64,000 nt of DNA from Luteimonas sp. BLCC-B24 (GCF_028550595.1 NZ_JAQQGN010000005.1:62001-126000), one strand, 5' to 3'; shown: positions 35,920 to 45,396, counted from the stretch's first letter. The notes: generated from the sequence alone by a model not told the origin. A program made the numbers and translations.

Positions 35920-38301
35920 ATGCGTCGACTGCCGCTGCCCTGGGTGCTGGCCTGCGCCCTCGTTTCGCCTCTCACCCTCGCCCCGGCGCTCGCCCAGCCC
36001 GCGCAGCCGCTGACGATGGCGCGGATCATGGACGACCCCGACTGGATCGGTCCGCCGGTCGAGTCGACCTGGTGGAGCTGGGACGGCCAGCGCGCGTATT
36101 TCACGCTCAAGCGCGAGGGCGCGACGATCCGCGACACCTGGGTGCAGCCGATCGCCGGCGGCCCTGCGACACGGCTCGACGATGCCGCGCGTGCCGACCT
36201 CGACGCGCAGAACCCGATCTACGACGCCACCCGCACGCGCATGGCCTTCGTGCGCAACGGCGACCTGTTCGTGCGCGACCTGCGCACGGGTGCACTCTCC
36301 CAGATCACCCGCACCGAGGCCCCCGAGGCCCAGCCGCAGTGGACGCCGACCGGCGGCCTGGTCTGGCGCGCGGGGACCGACTGGTACGGCTGGGACCCGC
36401 AGCGCGGAACCGCGCAGATCACCAGCCTCAAGGCCGAGGACGACCCGGCCAAGCCGCCGCCGGCCGACGATCTGCGCGAACGCCAGTTCCGCATGATCGA
36501 GACGCTGCGCACCGAGCGCGACCGCCGCGATGCCCAGCGCGCGCAGACCGAGCAGTGGCGTCGCGTCGACCCCACCCGCACGGCGGCGCCGGCCTTCCTC
36601 GGCAAGAACGTCACCATCGCCGGCAGCGCGCTCTCACCGGCCGGCGACCGCCTGATCGTCGTCACCGCGCCCAAGGGCGGCAACGAAGGTCAGGCCGGCA
36701 AGATGCCGCGCTACGTCACCGAATCCGGGTACGAGGAGTTCGAGGACGTGCGCACCCGCGTCGGTCGCAATGATCCGCTGCCGCACACGCTGTGGCTGGT
36801 GGACGTGGCCAGCGGCCAGGTCCGCGAGCTGAAGACCGATGGGCTTCCGGGCATCGGCACCGACCCGCTGGCCGGCCTGCGCCGCGCCGCCGGCAAGGAC
36901 GCGCTGGGCGGCAACCGCCCGGTGCGTCTGGAACTTGACGGCCGCGGCGGCGGTGGCGGCGCGATCCGCTGGAGCGACGACGGTCGCTCGGTCGCCATCT
37001 CGATCCATTCGGTCGACAACAAGGACCGCTGGCTCGCGAGCGTCGACCTCGATGCCGCGGCGCTGCAGCCGCGTCACCGGCTGACCGATCCGGCCTGGAT
37101 CAACTGGGACTTCAACGAGTTCGGTTGGCTGCCGGACAACCGCACGCTGTGGTTCCTGTCCGAAGAGTCGGGCTACTCGCATCTCTATCTCAACGACGGC
37201 AGCCGCTCGCGCGCGCTGACCTCGGGGCGCTGGGAGGTCTCGTCGCCGGTGATGTCGCGCGACGGCAGCCGCTTCTTCTTCATGTGCAACCGGCAGTGGC
37301 CGGGGCGTTACGAGGTCTGCAGCGCATCCGGCGGTGACGTGGCCGAAATCACCTCCAGCGGCGGCATCGAGGACTTCGTGCTCTCGCCCGACGAGAGCCG
37401 CCTGCTGCTGCGGCACTCGTCGAGCTACACGCCGCCGCAGGTGGCGGTGGCCGACGTCAACGGCGGTGCGCTGCGCGTGCTCACCGACACCCGCACCGAG
37501 GCCTTCAAGGCCCATGACTGGCTGCAGCCCGAGTACGTGCAGATTCCGTCCAAGCACGGTGCGGGCACGGTCTGGGGCAAGTTCTACAGGCCCGAGACCT
37601 ACGAGCCGGGCCGCACGTACCCGGTCGTGCTGTTCGTGCACGGCGCCGGCTACCTGCAGAACGTGCACGACCGCTATCCCACCTATTTCCGCGAGCAGAT
37701 GTTCCACAACCTGCTGGTGCAGCAGGGCTACATCGTGCTGGACCTCGATTTCCGCGCGTCCAGCGGCTACGGCCGCGACTGGCGCACCGCGATCTACCGG
37801 CAGATGGGCCATCCGGAACTCGAGGACTATCTCGACGGCATCGACTGGCTGGTCGACAACCACCAGGCCGACCGCGACCGCGTCGGCATCTACGGCGGCA
37901 GCTACGGCGGCTTCATGACCTTCATGGCGCTGTTCCGCGCGCCCGGCACGTTCAAGGCCGGCGCCGCGCTGCGTCCGGTCACCGACTGGTCGCAGTACAA
38001 CCACGCCTACACCGCCAACATCCTCAACACACCCGACATCGATCCCGAGGCCTACGCGAAATCCTCGCCGATGGAATACGCCGATCGCCTGCAGGACCAC
38101 CTGCTGATCGCGCACGGCATGATCGACGACAACGTGTTCTACAAGGACTCGGTGATGATGGCCCAGCGCCTGATCGAGCTGCGCAAGGACAAGTGGGAGC
38201 TGGCGAGCTATCCGCTCGAGCGCCACGCCTACCAGCACCCGGCCTCGTGGTACGACCAGTACCGCCGCATCTACGAGCTGTTCGAGCGCACCCTGAAGTG
38301 A
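35920..38301 (+). CDS. S9-family prolyl oligopeptidase/dipeptidyl peptidase
   Basis: A 793-residue secreted serine peptidase. A signal peptide (about 1-24, ending PALAQP) directs it to the periplasm or outside. A beta-propeller of WD-like repeats (about 60-530) precedes the alpha/beta-hydrolase domain. The catalytic Ser is in GIYGGSYGGFMTF, the Asp in IAHGMIDDNVFY and the His in LERHAYQHP, the S9B (DPP IV-like) arrangement. Members cut dipeptides after Pro or Ala; the specificity is not shown here. The ATG at 35920 begins the signal peptide. It is divergent from cydAB and overlaps the next small membrane-protein gene. Confidence 0.93.
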   Translation: MRRLPLPWVLACALVSPLTLAPALAQPAQPLTMARIMDDPDWIGPPVESTWWSWDGQRAYFTLKREGATIRDTWVQPIAGGPATRLDDAARADLDAQNPIYDATRTRMAFVRNGDLFVRDLRTGALSQITRTEAPEAQPQWTPTGGLVWRAGTDWYGWDPQRGTAQITSLKAEDDPAKPPPADDLRERQFRMIETLRTERDRRDAQRAQTEQWRRVDPTRTAAPAFLGKNVTIAGSALSPAGDRLIVVTAPKGGNEGQAGKMPRYVTESGYEEFEDVRTRVGRNDPLPHTLWLVDVASGQVRELKTDGLPGIGTDPLAGLRRAAGKDALGGNRPVRLELDGRGGGGGAIRWSDDGRSVAISIHSVDNKDRWLASVDLDAAALQPRHRLTDPAWINWDFNEFGWLPDNRTLWFLSEESGYSHLYLNDGSRSRALTSGRWEVSSPVMSRDGSRFFFMCNRQWPGRYEVCSASGGDVAEITSSGGIEDFVLSPDESRLLLRHSSSYTPPQVAVADVNGGALRVLTDTRTEAFKAHDWLQPEYVQIPSKHGAGTVWGKFYRPETYEPGRTYPVVLFVHGAGYLQNVHDRYPTYFREQMFHNLLVQQGYIVLDLDFRASSGYGRDWRTAIYRQMGHPELEDYLDGIDWLVDNHQADRDRVGIYGGSYGGFMTFMALFRAPGTFKAGAALRPVTDWSQYNHAYTANILNTPDIDPEAYAKSSPMEYADRLQDHLLIAHGMIDDNVFYKDSVMMAQRLIELRKDKWELASYPLERHAYQHPASWYDQYRRIYELFERTLK

Positions 38302-38774
38302 CCGGAGCCGGCCCCCTGCCGGCCGTCGAGTTGCTGCGGCCGTCGCCGTGGAAGCCACTCGCACTGCTGGCGGTCTCGGCCGGCCTGGTCTGGGCGGCGA
38401 TCGTGATCGGCGATCGCCACCCGTTGATCGCATGGACGGGCGGCGGCGTCTTCGCCGCGCTCGGCCTGCTCGCAGCGGTCGCACTGCTGCCGGGCGCGAG
38501 CCAGTTGCGGCTCGATGCCGACGGCCTCGAAGTGCGCGCGCTGTTCCGCGTGACCCGCTGGCGCTGGTGCGACGTGGTGCGTTTCGGCGCCACGCGCGTC
38601 GGTCTGCATGCGACGGTGGGCATCGACTTCGCCGAACACGTCCACGCCGCGGCGCGCCTGCGGCGCGTCAATCGCGGGCTGAGCGGCTTCGACGGTGCGC
38701 TGCCCGACACCTACGGGCAGCGGGCCGCGGATCTCGCGGCCAGACTCGAGACGTGGCGTCGCGCCTTCGGCTGA
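38298..38774 (+). CDS. Small membrane protein with PH-like cytoplasmic part
   Basis: A 158-residue protein of unknown function. Two hydrophobic segments (about 20-37 and 43-65) are followed by LRLDADGLEVRALFRVTRWRWCDVVRFGA and VGIDFAE, which resembles small bacterial PH-like membrane proteins. The GTG at 38298 overlaps the S9 peptidase stop as GTGA and is the only start that fits, so it is translated with the peptidase. No catalytic motif is visible. Confidence 0.7.
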   Translation: MTGAGPLPAVELLRPSPWKPLALLAVSAGLVWAAIVIGDRHPLIAWTGGGVFAALGLLAAVALLPGASQLRLDADGLEVRALFRVTRWRWCDVVRFGATRVGLHATVGIDFAEHVHAAARLRRVNRGLSGFDGALPDTYGQRAADLAARLETWRRAFG

Positions 38775-38985
38775 CGGCTCGGCGGGCGTCCGCGCCGGCA
38801 CGGGCTTCGCGCAGGTGCCTCACGGTCGGCTGACGCGATCGAACGCCGGATCCGAGACCGGGCCTCGCGCCGCGGCACGCAGGCGCCCGGGGCCGGACGG
38901 CGGATGGCAGCGGCCCCTGCGCCCCCGGCGCGCATGCAGAAGCCGCGCCGGGCAGGGTGACGGGGCAGCACGGCCGCAGCGACGA

Positions 38986-39033
38986 TTGATCAGGATCAAT
39001 GTCGCCGCAGGTGCCCCGCCTACAATGGCGCCA
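38986..39033 (+). promoter_or_regulatory. FNR/Anr-type box and class II promoter of hemF
   Basis: TTGATCAGGATCAA at 38986-38999 is a perfect match to the FNR consensus TTGAT-N4-ATCAA and is extended by one matching base on each side. A good -10 hexamer TACAAT lies at 39021-39026. Counting 7 bases on, the start of transcription falls at 39033 or 39034, which puts the box centre at about -40.5 to -41.5, the class II activator position. That start is the A or T of the hemF ATG, so the mRNA may be leaderless. Confidence 0.8.
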
Positions 39034-39944
39034 TGACCCATTTCGACAGCGTTCGCGAGTATCTGACCGGTCTGCAGGACCGCATCTGCCACGCCATCGA
39101 GCAGGCCGACGGCCAGGCCCGCTTCACCGAAGACCTGTGGCAGCGCGCCGAGGGCGGCGGCGGCCGCACACGCGTGCTGCGCGACGGCGCGGTGTTCGAG
39201 CAGGCCGGCATCGGCTTCTCCGACGTCTCCGGCACCGCGCTGCCGCCTTCGGCCAGCGCCAACCGGCCCGAGCTGGCAGGCGCCTCGTGGCGTGCCTGCG
39301 GGGTGTCGCTGGTGTTCCATCCGCGCAATCCCTACCTGCCGACCACGCACGCCAACGTGCGTCACTTCCATGCGGTGCGCGACGGCGAAACCGTCGCCTG
39401 GTGGTTCGGCGGCGGTTTCGACCTGACCCCGTTCTATCCGGTCGACGAGGACGTGCGCCATTGGCACCGAACCGCACGCGCACTGTGCGAACCCTTCGGC
39501 GGCGCTGCCCGCTACGACGCCCACAAGCGCTGGTGCGACGACTATTTCTTCCTGCGCCACCGCAACGAAACCCGCGGCGTCGGCGGCCTGTTCTTCGACG
39601 ATCTGCATGACGACTTCGACACCGATTTCGCCTACCTGCGTGCGGTCGGCGACGGCTTTCTCGATGCCTATCTGCCGATCGTCGAACGGCGCAAGGACAC
39701 ACCCTACGGCGAACGCGAACGCGAATTCCAGCTCTACCGGCGCGGCCGCTACGTGGAGTTCAACCTGGTCTACGATCGCGGCACGCTGTTCGGGCTGCAG
39801 TCGGGAGGCCGCGCCGAATCGATCCTGATGAGCCTGCCGCCGCGGGTGCGCTGGGAATACGGCTACGCGCCCGAGACCGGCAGCGACGAGGCACGGCTGC
39901 TCGACTACCTGCGCCCGCGCGACTGGCTGTCCGAACCCGCCTGA
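39033..39944 (+). CDS. hemF: Oxygen-dependent coproporphyrinogen-III oxidase
   Basis: A 303-residue cytoplasmic enzyme that decarboxylates coproporphyrinogen III to protoporphyrinogen IX with O2, in heme synthesis. Conserved segments are complete: [51 protein letters not shown] with the conserved Asp/His area, [27 protein letters not shown], and [30 protein letters not shown]. The length is normal (E. coli 299). The ATG at 39033 fits the family but has no ribosome site, and the predicted transcript starts at it. A perfect FNR box lies 34 bases upstream, so oxygen-responsive control is likely. Confidence 0.97.
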   Translation: MTHFDSVREYLTGLQDRICHAIEQADGQARFTEDLWQRAEGGGGRTRVLRDGAVFEQAGIGFSDVSGTALPPSASANRPELAGASWRACGVSLVFHPRNPYLPTTHANVRHFHAVRDGETVAWWFGGGFDLTPFYPVDEDVRHWHRTARALCEPFGGAARYDAHKRWCDDYFFLRHRNETRGVGGLFFDDLHDDFDTDFAYLRAVGDGFLDAYLPIVERRKDTPYGEREREFQLYRRGRYVEFNLVYDRGTLFGLQSGGRAESILMSLPPRVRWEYGYAPETGSDEARLLDYLRPRDWLSEPA

Positions 39945-39964
39945 ACACGTCCACCGCGCCCGCC

Positions 39965-40624
39965 GTGCATCCCGATGTCGTCCCCGACTGCCTGCGGTGC
40001 CTGCACGCCGATGCGCATCTGCTCGCGTTCGACAAGCCCACGGGCCTGCTGTCGGTGCCCGGGCGCGGCGCCGACAAGCAGGACAGTCTGGCGACCCGTG
40101 CCCTGGCCCAGTGGCCGGACGCCCGCGTGGTCCATCGCCTGGACATGGCGACGTCGGGCGTCATCGTGCTGGCGCGGGGCCTGGAGATGCAGCGGGCTCT
40201 CGGCGGCGCATTCGCCGACCGCCGCGTCGACAAGCGCTACGAGGCCATCGTTGACGGCTGGCCGGATGCGGACAGCGGCGAGATCGATCTTCCGCTGGGC
40301 GCCGACTGGCCCAACCGCCCGCGGCAGCAGGTGGACCCGGTGGCCGGCAAGCCCTCGCTCACCCGCTGGCGCGTGCTCGCGCGCATGGTCGGGCCGCACG
40401 GCGCACCACGCACCCGGTTGGCACTGCGCCCGGTGACCGGCCGCAGCCACCAGCTGCGGGTGCACCTGCAGGCGGTCGGCCATCCGATCCTCGGTGATCA
40501 GCTCTACGCGCCGCCCGCCGCAGCCGCCGCGGCGCCGCGCCTGCTGCTGCATGCCGTCTCGTTGAAGCTGCCGCATCCGCTCGACGGCCGCGCACTGCAG
40601 CTCGAGGCCGATCTTCCGTTCTGA
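39965..40624 (+). CDS. rluA: RluA-type pseudouridine synthase
   Basis: A 219-residue RNA-modifying enzyme. The catalytic Asp is in VVHRLDMATSGVIVLAR, with DKPTGLLSVPGRG before it and RPVTGRSHQLRVHLQAVGHPILGDQLY after it. The short length and lack of an S4 domain match RluA (E. coli 219 residues), which modifies 23S rRNA U746 and tRNA U32; the exact target is inferred from this. The start is a GTG at 39965, 20 bases after hemF, so the two are likely one message. An Ala run near residue 185 is a small local insertion. Confidence 0.88.
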   Translation: MHPDVVPDCLRCLHADAHLLAFDKPTGLLSVPGRGADKQDSLATRALAQWPDARVVHRLDMATSGVIVLARGLEMQRALGGAFADRRVDKRYEAIVDGWPDADSGEIDLPLGADWPNRPRQQVDPVAGKPSLTRWRVLARMVGPHGAPRTRLALRPVTGRSHQLRVHLQAVGHPILGDQLYAPPAAAAAAPRLLLHAVSLKLPHPLDGRALQLEADLPF

Positions 40625-40697
40625 GCGCTCCGCCCGCGGTGCGACCGCGGACGACCCGACGTCACAAGGGAGCGGCCCGGCCGGGAGCTGCGGACAT

Positions 40698-40822
40698 AAA
40701 AAAGCCCCGTAGGCAGGGGGGGCCTACGGGGCTCGGGAACCGGGCGCGGGGAGACGCCTGTTGGTTCCGGTCGATCACTCCAGGGGAAGGGAGGGATCTG
40801 CGACAGACCTTGCATCTGTCGA
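40698..40822 (-). ncRNA. Candidate C-rich small RNA downstream of polA, sX13-like
   Basis: On the minus strand, 230 bases past the polA stop, three hairpins lie in series: CGACAGA/TCTGTCG (40801-40821, 7 bp), a two-part stem with GGAACC/GGTTCC outside and GGCG/CGCC inside (about 40736-40770), and a 12-bp stem AGCCCCGTAGGC/GCCTACGGGGCT (40703-40733) followed by six T, a strong terminator. Between and in the loops are C-rich single-stranded runs (CCCTCCC, TCCCC, CCCCCC) able to pair with Shine-Dalgarno sequences. No open frame explains it. From memory, the Xanthomonas sRNA sX13 is about 115 bases, has C-rich loops, and I believe lies near polA. The 5' end is a guess; a weak CATAAC -10 lies at 40825-40830. 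Confidence 0.62.
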
Positions 40823-41051
40823 GGGTTATGAAAGCACCCGGCGGATGGATGGATCGTGAAGATTCCGGTTAATTTTTTGTTGGATTCAGGTCACATTTAC
40901 TCCGTGCGCCGGATGGGCGAATGCGCATGACGTGCGCACGGATTTCGCAAAGTCCGGCCTCCGGTTCACGTGCCGGCGCCGGATCCGCACGCGGCCCCTC
41001 ACCGGCCGAAAGATGACGCGCGGCGGCGCATCACCCCCGGCCGTGCCGGGG
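40823..41051. other. Non-coding gap between the candidate sRNA and polA
   Basis: With the sRNA this makes up the only gene-free stretch over 300 bases (40625-41051). It contains an AT-rich patch (about 40866-40900) that stands out from the GC-rich background and may be the promoter region of the sRNA. TGTGACC on the minus strand at about 40888-40894 is a half-site of the CRP/Clp consensus, without a good second half. Between rluA and the terminator (40625-40697) nothing is seen. Confidence 0.5.
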
Positions 41052-43793
41052 TCAGTGGGCCTCGTCCCAGTTGTCGCCGACGCCGCTGTCGACCACCAGC
41101 GGCACCCGCAGATCCGCGGCTGCTGTCATGCGGGTCGTGACCTCGGAAAGCAGCGTGTCGACGAAGTCCGCGTCGGCCTCGAACACCAGCTCGTCGTGGA
41201 CCTGCAGGATCATCTTCGCCCGGTCGGCGTGGCCGGCGATCCAGGCGTCGATGGCGATCATCGCGCGCTTGATGATGTCGGCCGCTGTGCCCTGCATCGG
41301 CGCGTTGATCGCCGCACGCTCGGCGCCGGCGCGCTGCGAGGCGTTGCCCTTCTGGATGAAGTCCAGGGTGAGCCGGCGCCCGAACACGGTTTCGACATGA
41401 CCGCTCGCGCGGGCCTGTTCGCGGGTGCGGTCCATGAAGTCGCGCACGCCGGGGTAGCGCGAGAAGTACAGCGCGATGTAGTCCTGGGCCTCGCCGCGGC
41501 CGATGCCGAGGTTGCGCGCCAGGCCGAAGGCGCTCATGCCGTACATCAGGCCGAAGTTGATCGCCTTGGCCGCGCGGCGTTCGTTCGCGGTGACCTCGTC
41601 GAGCGGACGCGCGAAGACCTCGGCGGCGGTCGCACGGTGCACGTCGACGCCCGATTCGAACGCGCCGATCAGACCGGGGTCTTCGGAGAGATGCGCCATG
41701 ATCCGGAGTTCGATCTGCGAGTAGTCGCACGCCACCAGCTTGCGGCCCTGTGGCGCGACGAAGGCGCGCCGGATGCGACGCCCGTCCTCGGTGCGGATCG
41801 GAATGTTCTGCAGGTTGGGATCGGACGACGACAGGCGTCCGGTGGCCGCCCCGGCCTGGTGGTAGCTGGTGTGCACGCGGCCGGTGTCGGGATTGATCAT
41901 CTCCGGCAGCTTGTCGGTGTAGGTGCCGCGCAGCTTGGCGAGGCTGCGGTAGTCGAGGATCACGCGCGGCAGCTCGTGCTGGTCGGCGATGGCCTCGAGC
42001 GCTTCCTCGTTCGCGCTGGGCTGTCCCTTGGGCGTCTTGACCACGGCCGGTAGACCCAGTTCGTCGAACAGCAGCGCGCAGACCTGTTTGGGCGAATCGA
42101 GATTGAAGCTGCGCCCGGCCAGTTCGGTCGCCTTCTGCTGCGCGGCGAGCATGCGCCGGGACAGGTCGGCGCTCTGCCGGCGCAGTTCGTCGATGTCGAC
42201 GCGCACGCCGTTGGCCTCGATGCGGGCCAGCACCGGCACCAGCGGTATCTCGATGTCCTCGTACACCCGGGCGAGCCCGGCATCGGCCTCGATCCGCGGC
42301 TTCAGCACCCGGTGCAGGCGCAGGGTGATGTCGGCATCCTCGGCGGCGTAGCGCGTGGCGTCGTCGATCGCGACCTGGGCGAAGGAGATCTGCTTGGCGC
42401 CCTTGCCGGCGACGTCCTCGAACTTGATCGTCTCCATGCCGAGATGGCGCCGGGCCAGCGAATCCATGTCGTGGCGGGCGATGCCGGCGTCGAGCACGAA
42501 GCTCTCGAGCAGGGTGTCGTCGGCATAGCCCCGCACGTCGATACCGTGGCGCCGCAGCACGTGGATGTCGTACTTGCCGTGCTGGCCGAGCTTGCGCTTG
42601 GCGGGATCCTCCAGCACGCCGCGCAGCGCCTCGAGCACCTGCGCGCGATCGAGCTGCGCGGGGACACCCGGGTAATCGTGGCCAACCGGAATATAGGCCG
42701 CGCGTCCCGGCTCCACCGCGATGCTCAGGCCGACGAGCCCGGATCGCATGGCATCGAGCGCATCGGTCTCGGTGTCGAACGCGAACTCATCGGCCGTCTG
42801 CAGCCGGGCGAGCCACGTGTCGAGCTGCTCGGACGTCAGCACGGTTTCGTATTCGCCCTGGACGGTCAGGGCCGGATCCACGGACGCGGGCGCGACCGGC
42901 GCGGCGTCCGCGCTCGCGGGGGCCGCCGCCGTCGCTGCCGCCCCGTTGCCGGACTCGAGATCGCGCAGCGCCTGGGTGAAGCCGTAGCGCGCGTACAGCA
43001 CGCGCAGGGTCTCGGCATCGCAGGGGCGGAGCACCAGCGTCTCGGGGCCGCCGTCGAGCGGAACATCGACCCGGATCGTCGCCAGCTCCCGGCTCAGCGG
43101 CAGCTGGTCCAGCGCGGCACGCAGGTTGTCGCCGATCTTGCCCTTGATCCCGGCCGCGCCCGCGATCACCCCGTCCAGCGATTCGTACTCGGCCAGCCAT
43201 TTGGCGGCCGTCTTGGGCCCGCATTTGGGCACGCCCGGAATGTTGTCGATGCTGTCGCCCATCAGCGCCAGCATGTCGACGATCTGGTCAGGGCGGACAC
43301 CGAACTTGTCCAGCACCGCCGCCTCGCTGTCCAGGCGGCTGCCGCTCATAGTGTTGACCAGGGTGATGCCGGGCCGCACGAGCTGGGCGAAATCCTTGTC
43401 GCCGGTGGAAATGGTGACGTCGATACCCGTCTCGCTGCCCTGCACCGCCAGCGTACCGATCACATCGTCGGCCTCGACGCCCGGCACGCGCAGGATCGGA
43501 AAGCCCAGCGCCTCGACGATGGCGCACATCGGCTCGACCTGGGCACGCAGATCGTCGGGCATCGGCGGCCGGTTGGCCTTGTAGCCGGCGTAGAGGTCGT
43601 CGCGGAAGGTGCGCCCGGGCGCGTCGACGACGAAGGCCGCGTAGTCGGGCGCCTCCTTCAGCGTCGCCCGCAGCATGTTGACCACGCCGAACAGCGCGCC
43701 GGTGGGTTCGCCGTCGGCGTTGGACAGTGGCGGCAGCGCGTGGAACGCGCGGTACAGGTAGGAGGAACCGTCGATCAGGACTAGGCGTTTCAT
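41052..43793 (-). CDS. polA: DNA polymerase I
   Basis: A 913-residue repair and Okazaki-fragment-processing polymerase. The 5'-nuclease domain (about 1-290) starts MKRLVLIDGSSYLYRAFHALP. An Ala/Pro-rich linker leads to the 3'-5' exonuclease (about 320-500), which keeps the catalytic FAFDTETDALD, so proofreading should be active. The polymerase domain has motif A DYSQIELRIMAHLSEDP, motif B RRAAKAINFGLMYGMSAFGL and motif C QVHDELVFEAD. The length is close to E. coli (928). It is divergent from the DUF2782 lipoprotein gene, a conserved neighbour, and its transcript would run towards the candidate sRNA. Confidence 0.97.
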   Translation of the reverse strand: MKRLVLIDGSSYLYRAFHALPPLSNADGEPTGALFGVVNMLRATLKEAPDYAAFVVDAPGRTFRDDLYAGYKANRPPMPDDLRAQVEPMCAIVEALGFPILRVPGVEADDVIGTLAVQGSETGIDVTISTGDKDFAQLVRPGITLVNTMSGSRLDSEAAVLDKFGVRPDQIVDMLALMGDSIDNIPGVPKCGPKTAAKWLAEYESLDGVIAGAAGIKGKIGDNLRAALDQLPLSRELATIRVDVPLDGGPETLVLRPCDAETLRVLYARYGFTQALRDLESGNGAAATAAAPASADAAPVAPASVDPALTVQGEYETVLTSEQLDTWLARLQTADEFAFDTETDALDAMRSGLVGLSIAVEPGRAAYIPVGHDYPGVPAQLDRAQVLEALRGVLEDPAKRKLGQHGKYDIHVLRRHGIDVRGYADDTLLESFVLDAGIARHDMDSLARRHLGMETIKFEDVAGKGAKQISFAQVAIDDATRYAAEDADITLRLHRVLKPRIEADAGLARVYEDIEIPLVPVLARIEANGVRVDIDELRRQSADLSRRMLAAQQKATELAGRSFNLDSPKQVCALLFDELGLPAVVKTPKGQPSANEEALEAIADQHELPRVILDYRSLAKLRGTYTDKLPEMINPDTGRVHTSYHQAGAATGRLSSSDPNLQNIPIRTEDGRRIRRAFVAPQGRKLVACDYSQIELRIMAHLSEDPGLIGAFESGVDVHRATAAEVFARPLDEVTANERRAAKAINFGLMYGMSAFGLARNLGIGRGEAQDYIALYFSRYPGVRDFMDRTREQARASGHVETVFGRRLTLDFIQKGNASQRAGAERAAINAPMQGTAADIIKRAMIAIDAWIAGHADRAKMILQVHDELVFEADADFVDTLLSEVTTRMTAAADLRVPLVVDSGVGDNWDEAH

Positions 43794-43909
43794 CCGCCGA
43801 TTCTACCGCCGGGCCGGTGACGGGCCGGGTGCGGAGGCGACGCAGCGGCCTCCACGTCGGTCTGTCGCGGACGGCCGCATACTGGCCGCCCGTCCGCAGG
43901 AGTTCCGCC

Positions 43910-44203
43910 ATGTCCGCCCCGCGCACCGCACTCGTTCTCGCCGCCCTGCTGGGCCTGTCCGCCTGCGCGACGACCGACGGGATGTCGCCCGACGGCATTC
44001 CCGCCGATGCGGTGGAAACCACCCGCGTCGAAGCCAACGGCGACCGCATCACCGAGTTCCGCGTCGCCGGGCAGCTGCGCGCGGTGCGGGTGACGCCGTC
44101 GCGCGGCGTGACCTATTACCTGTACGACCGCGACGGCGACGGCAGCATCGACAGCGATCGCGACAGCGTGCCGCAGACCTACTTCAAGCTCTTCGGCTGG
44201 TGA
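43910..44203 (+). CDS. DUF2782-type small lipoprotein
   Basis: A 97-residue lipoprotein. The signal ends in the lipobox GLSAC. The rest (GDRITEFRVAGQLRAVRVTPSRGVTYYLYDRDGDGSID) matches DUF2782, a short two-to-three-strand domain with an acidic DRDGDGSIDSDRD stretch that could bind calcium. The family is usually beside polA, as here. The function is unknown. A CAGGAG site lies 8 bases before the ATG at 43910. The last 4 bases overlap the start of the next gene. Confidence 0.85.
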   Translation: MSAPRTALVLAALLGLSACATTDGMSPDGIPADAVETTRVEANGDRITEFRVAGQLRAVRVTPSRGVTYYLYDRDGDGSIDSDRDSVPQTYFKLFGW

Positions 44204-45270
44204 AGCGGCCGCTGCAGCTCGCGCTGGTCGGTTACGGCCTCGCGGGCAAGGTCTTCCATGCTCCACTGATCGCCGCGACGCCGGGGCTGGTCCTGCACAC
44301 CGTGGTCTCCAGTGACGCGGACAAGGTGCATGCGGACCTGCCCGACGTGTGCGTCGTCGGCGATGCGCGGACGGCCTTCGCCGATCCGGCGATCGATCTC
44401 GTCGTCGTCGCGTCGCCCAGTGCCACCCATGCGTCGCTGGCGACGGCCGCCTTGCAGGCCGGCCGCCATGTGGTGGTCGACAAGCCGTTCGCGATCGACC
44501 TGGCCGAAGCGGAGGCGGTCGCCGCTGCGGCCCGGGCCGGCGACCGGCTGCTCGCCGTGTTCCACAACCGGCGCTGGGATGCCGATTTCCTCGCGTTGCG
44601 TGCACTGCTGGCCGATGGCGCACTGGGCGAGATCGCCGAGGTGCATTCGCATTTCGACCGGTTCCGCCCGGTGGTGCCGGATCGATGGCGCGAGCGGGCG
44701 GGTCCGGGCGCCGGACTGTGGCTCGATCTCGGTCCGCATCTGGTCGACCAGGCGCTGCAGCTGTTCGGCCTGCCCGACGCGGTACAGGCCGATCTCGCGA
44801 TCCAGCGCGCCGGCGCCGAGGTCGACGATTTCTTCCACGTCGTGCTGCGCTACCGGCGGCTGCGCGTGGTGCTGCATGCCGGTGCGCTGGTGCCTGGCGC
44901 CGGACTGCGATTCGCCGTGCACGGCACCGGTGGCAGCTGGTTCAAGCACGGCCTCGATCCGCAGGAGGCCGCGCTGCGGGCCGGCAACGTACCCGGCACC
45001 GCGGATTGGGGGCGGGACCCGGCGCCGGGACGACGGCGGCGCGTCGATGCCGACGGCACGGTGCACGATGCGCCCTCCCCGAATCCGGCGGGCGACTATC
45101 GCGCGTTCTATGCCGGCATCCGTGACGCGATCCGCGACGGCGTGCCGCCGCCGGTGCGCGTGGAGGAGGCCCTTGATGTCATGCGCGTGCTGCAGGCGGG
45201 CGTCGACAGCGCGGCGAGCGGGCGCGTGGTGACGCTGCGCCGGGGAACGGAACGCGACCCACCGGCGTAG
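44200..45270 (+). CDS. Gfo/Idh/MocA-family oxidoreductase
   Basis: A 356-residue NAD(P)-dependent dehydrogenase. The Rossmann start is LALVGYGLAGKVFHAPLI, then VVVASPSATHASLATAALQAGRHVVVDKPFAIDLAEA with the EKP-like motif as DKP, FHNRRWDADFLAL and GLWLDLGPHLVDQALQLFG with the catalytic-region Asp and His. The C-terminal domain includes WFKHGLDPQEAALRAG as in the YdgJ subgroup. The substrate, probably a sugar or polyol, is not shown. The GTG at 44200 overlaps the lipoprotein stop as GTGA, so translation is coupled. Confidence 0.9.
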   Translation: MKRPLQLALVGYGLAGKVFHAPLIAATPGLVLHTVVSSDADKVHADLPDVCVVGDARTAFADPAIDLVVVASPSATHASLATAALQAGRHVVVDKPFAIDLAEAEAVAAAARAGDRLLAVFHNRRWDADFLALRALLADGALGEIAEVHSHFDRFRPVVPDRWRERAGPGAGLWLDLGPHLVDQALQLFGLPDAVQADLAIQRAGAEVDDFFHVVLRYRRLRVVLHAGALVPGAGLRFAVHGTGGSWFKHGLDPQEAALRAGNVPGTADWGRDPAPGRRRRVDADGTVHDAPSPNPAGDYRAFYAGIRDAIRDGVPPPVRVEEALDVMRVLQAGVDSAASGRVVTLRRGTERDPPA

Positions 45271-45396
45271 CGCGTGTCCGGGGAGTCGGCCCGGACCGCG
45301 TTTCCGGCCGACCGGGTTGCCGCACGCGTCGACACCGGAAGCGCGAACGGCGCCCCGTGACCGGGACGCCGTCCGTGCGACGCACTCGGGATGCGC

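Noticed and set aside
40698..40822. The hairpin series as only the polA terminator
   Set aside because: It is 230-350 bases past the polA stop and has two extra well-formed stems with C-rich loops, which a terminator does not need; a separate RNA is more likely, though read-through from polA is not excluded.
45271..45396. Terminator between the Gfo/Idh and S46 genes
   Set aside because: A 6-bp ACGGCG/CGCCGT pair is seen, but with a long loop and no T tract on either strand.
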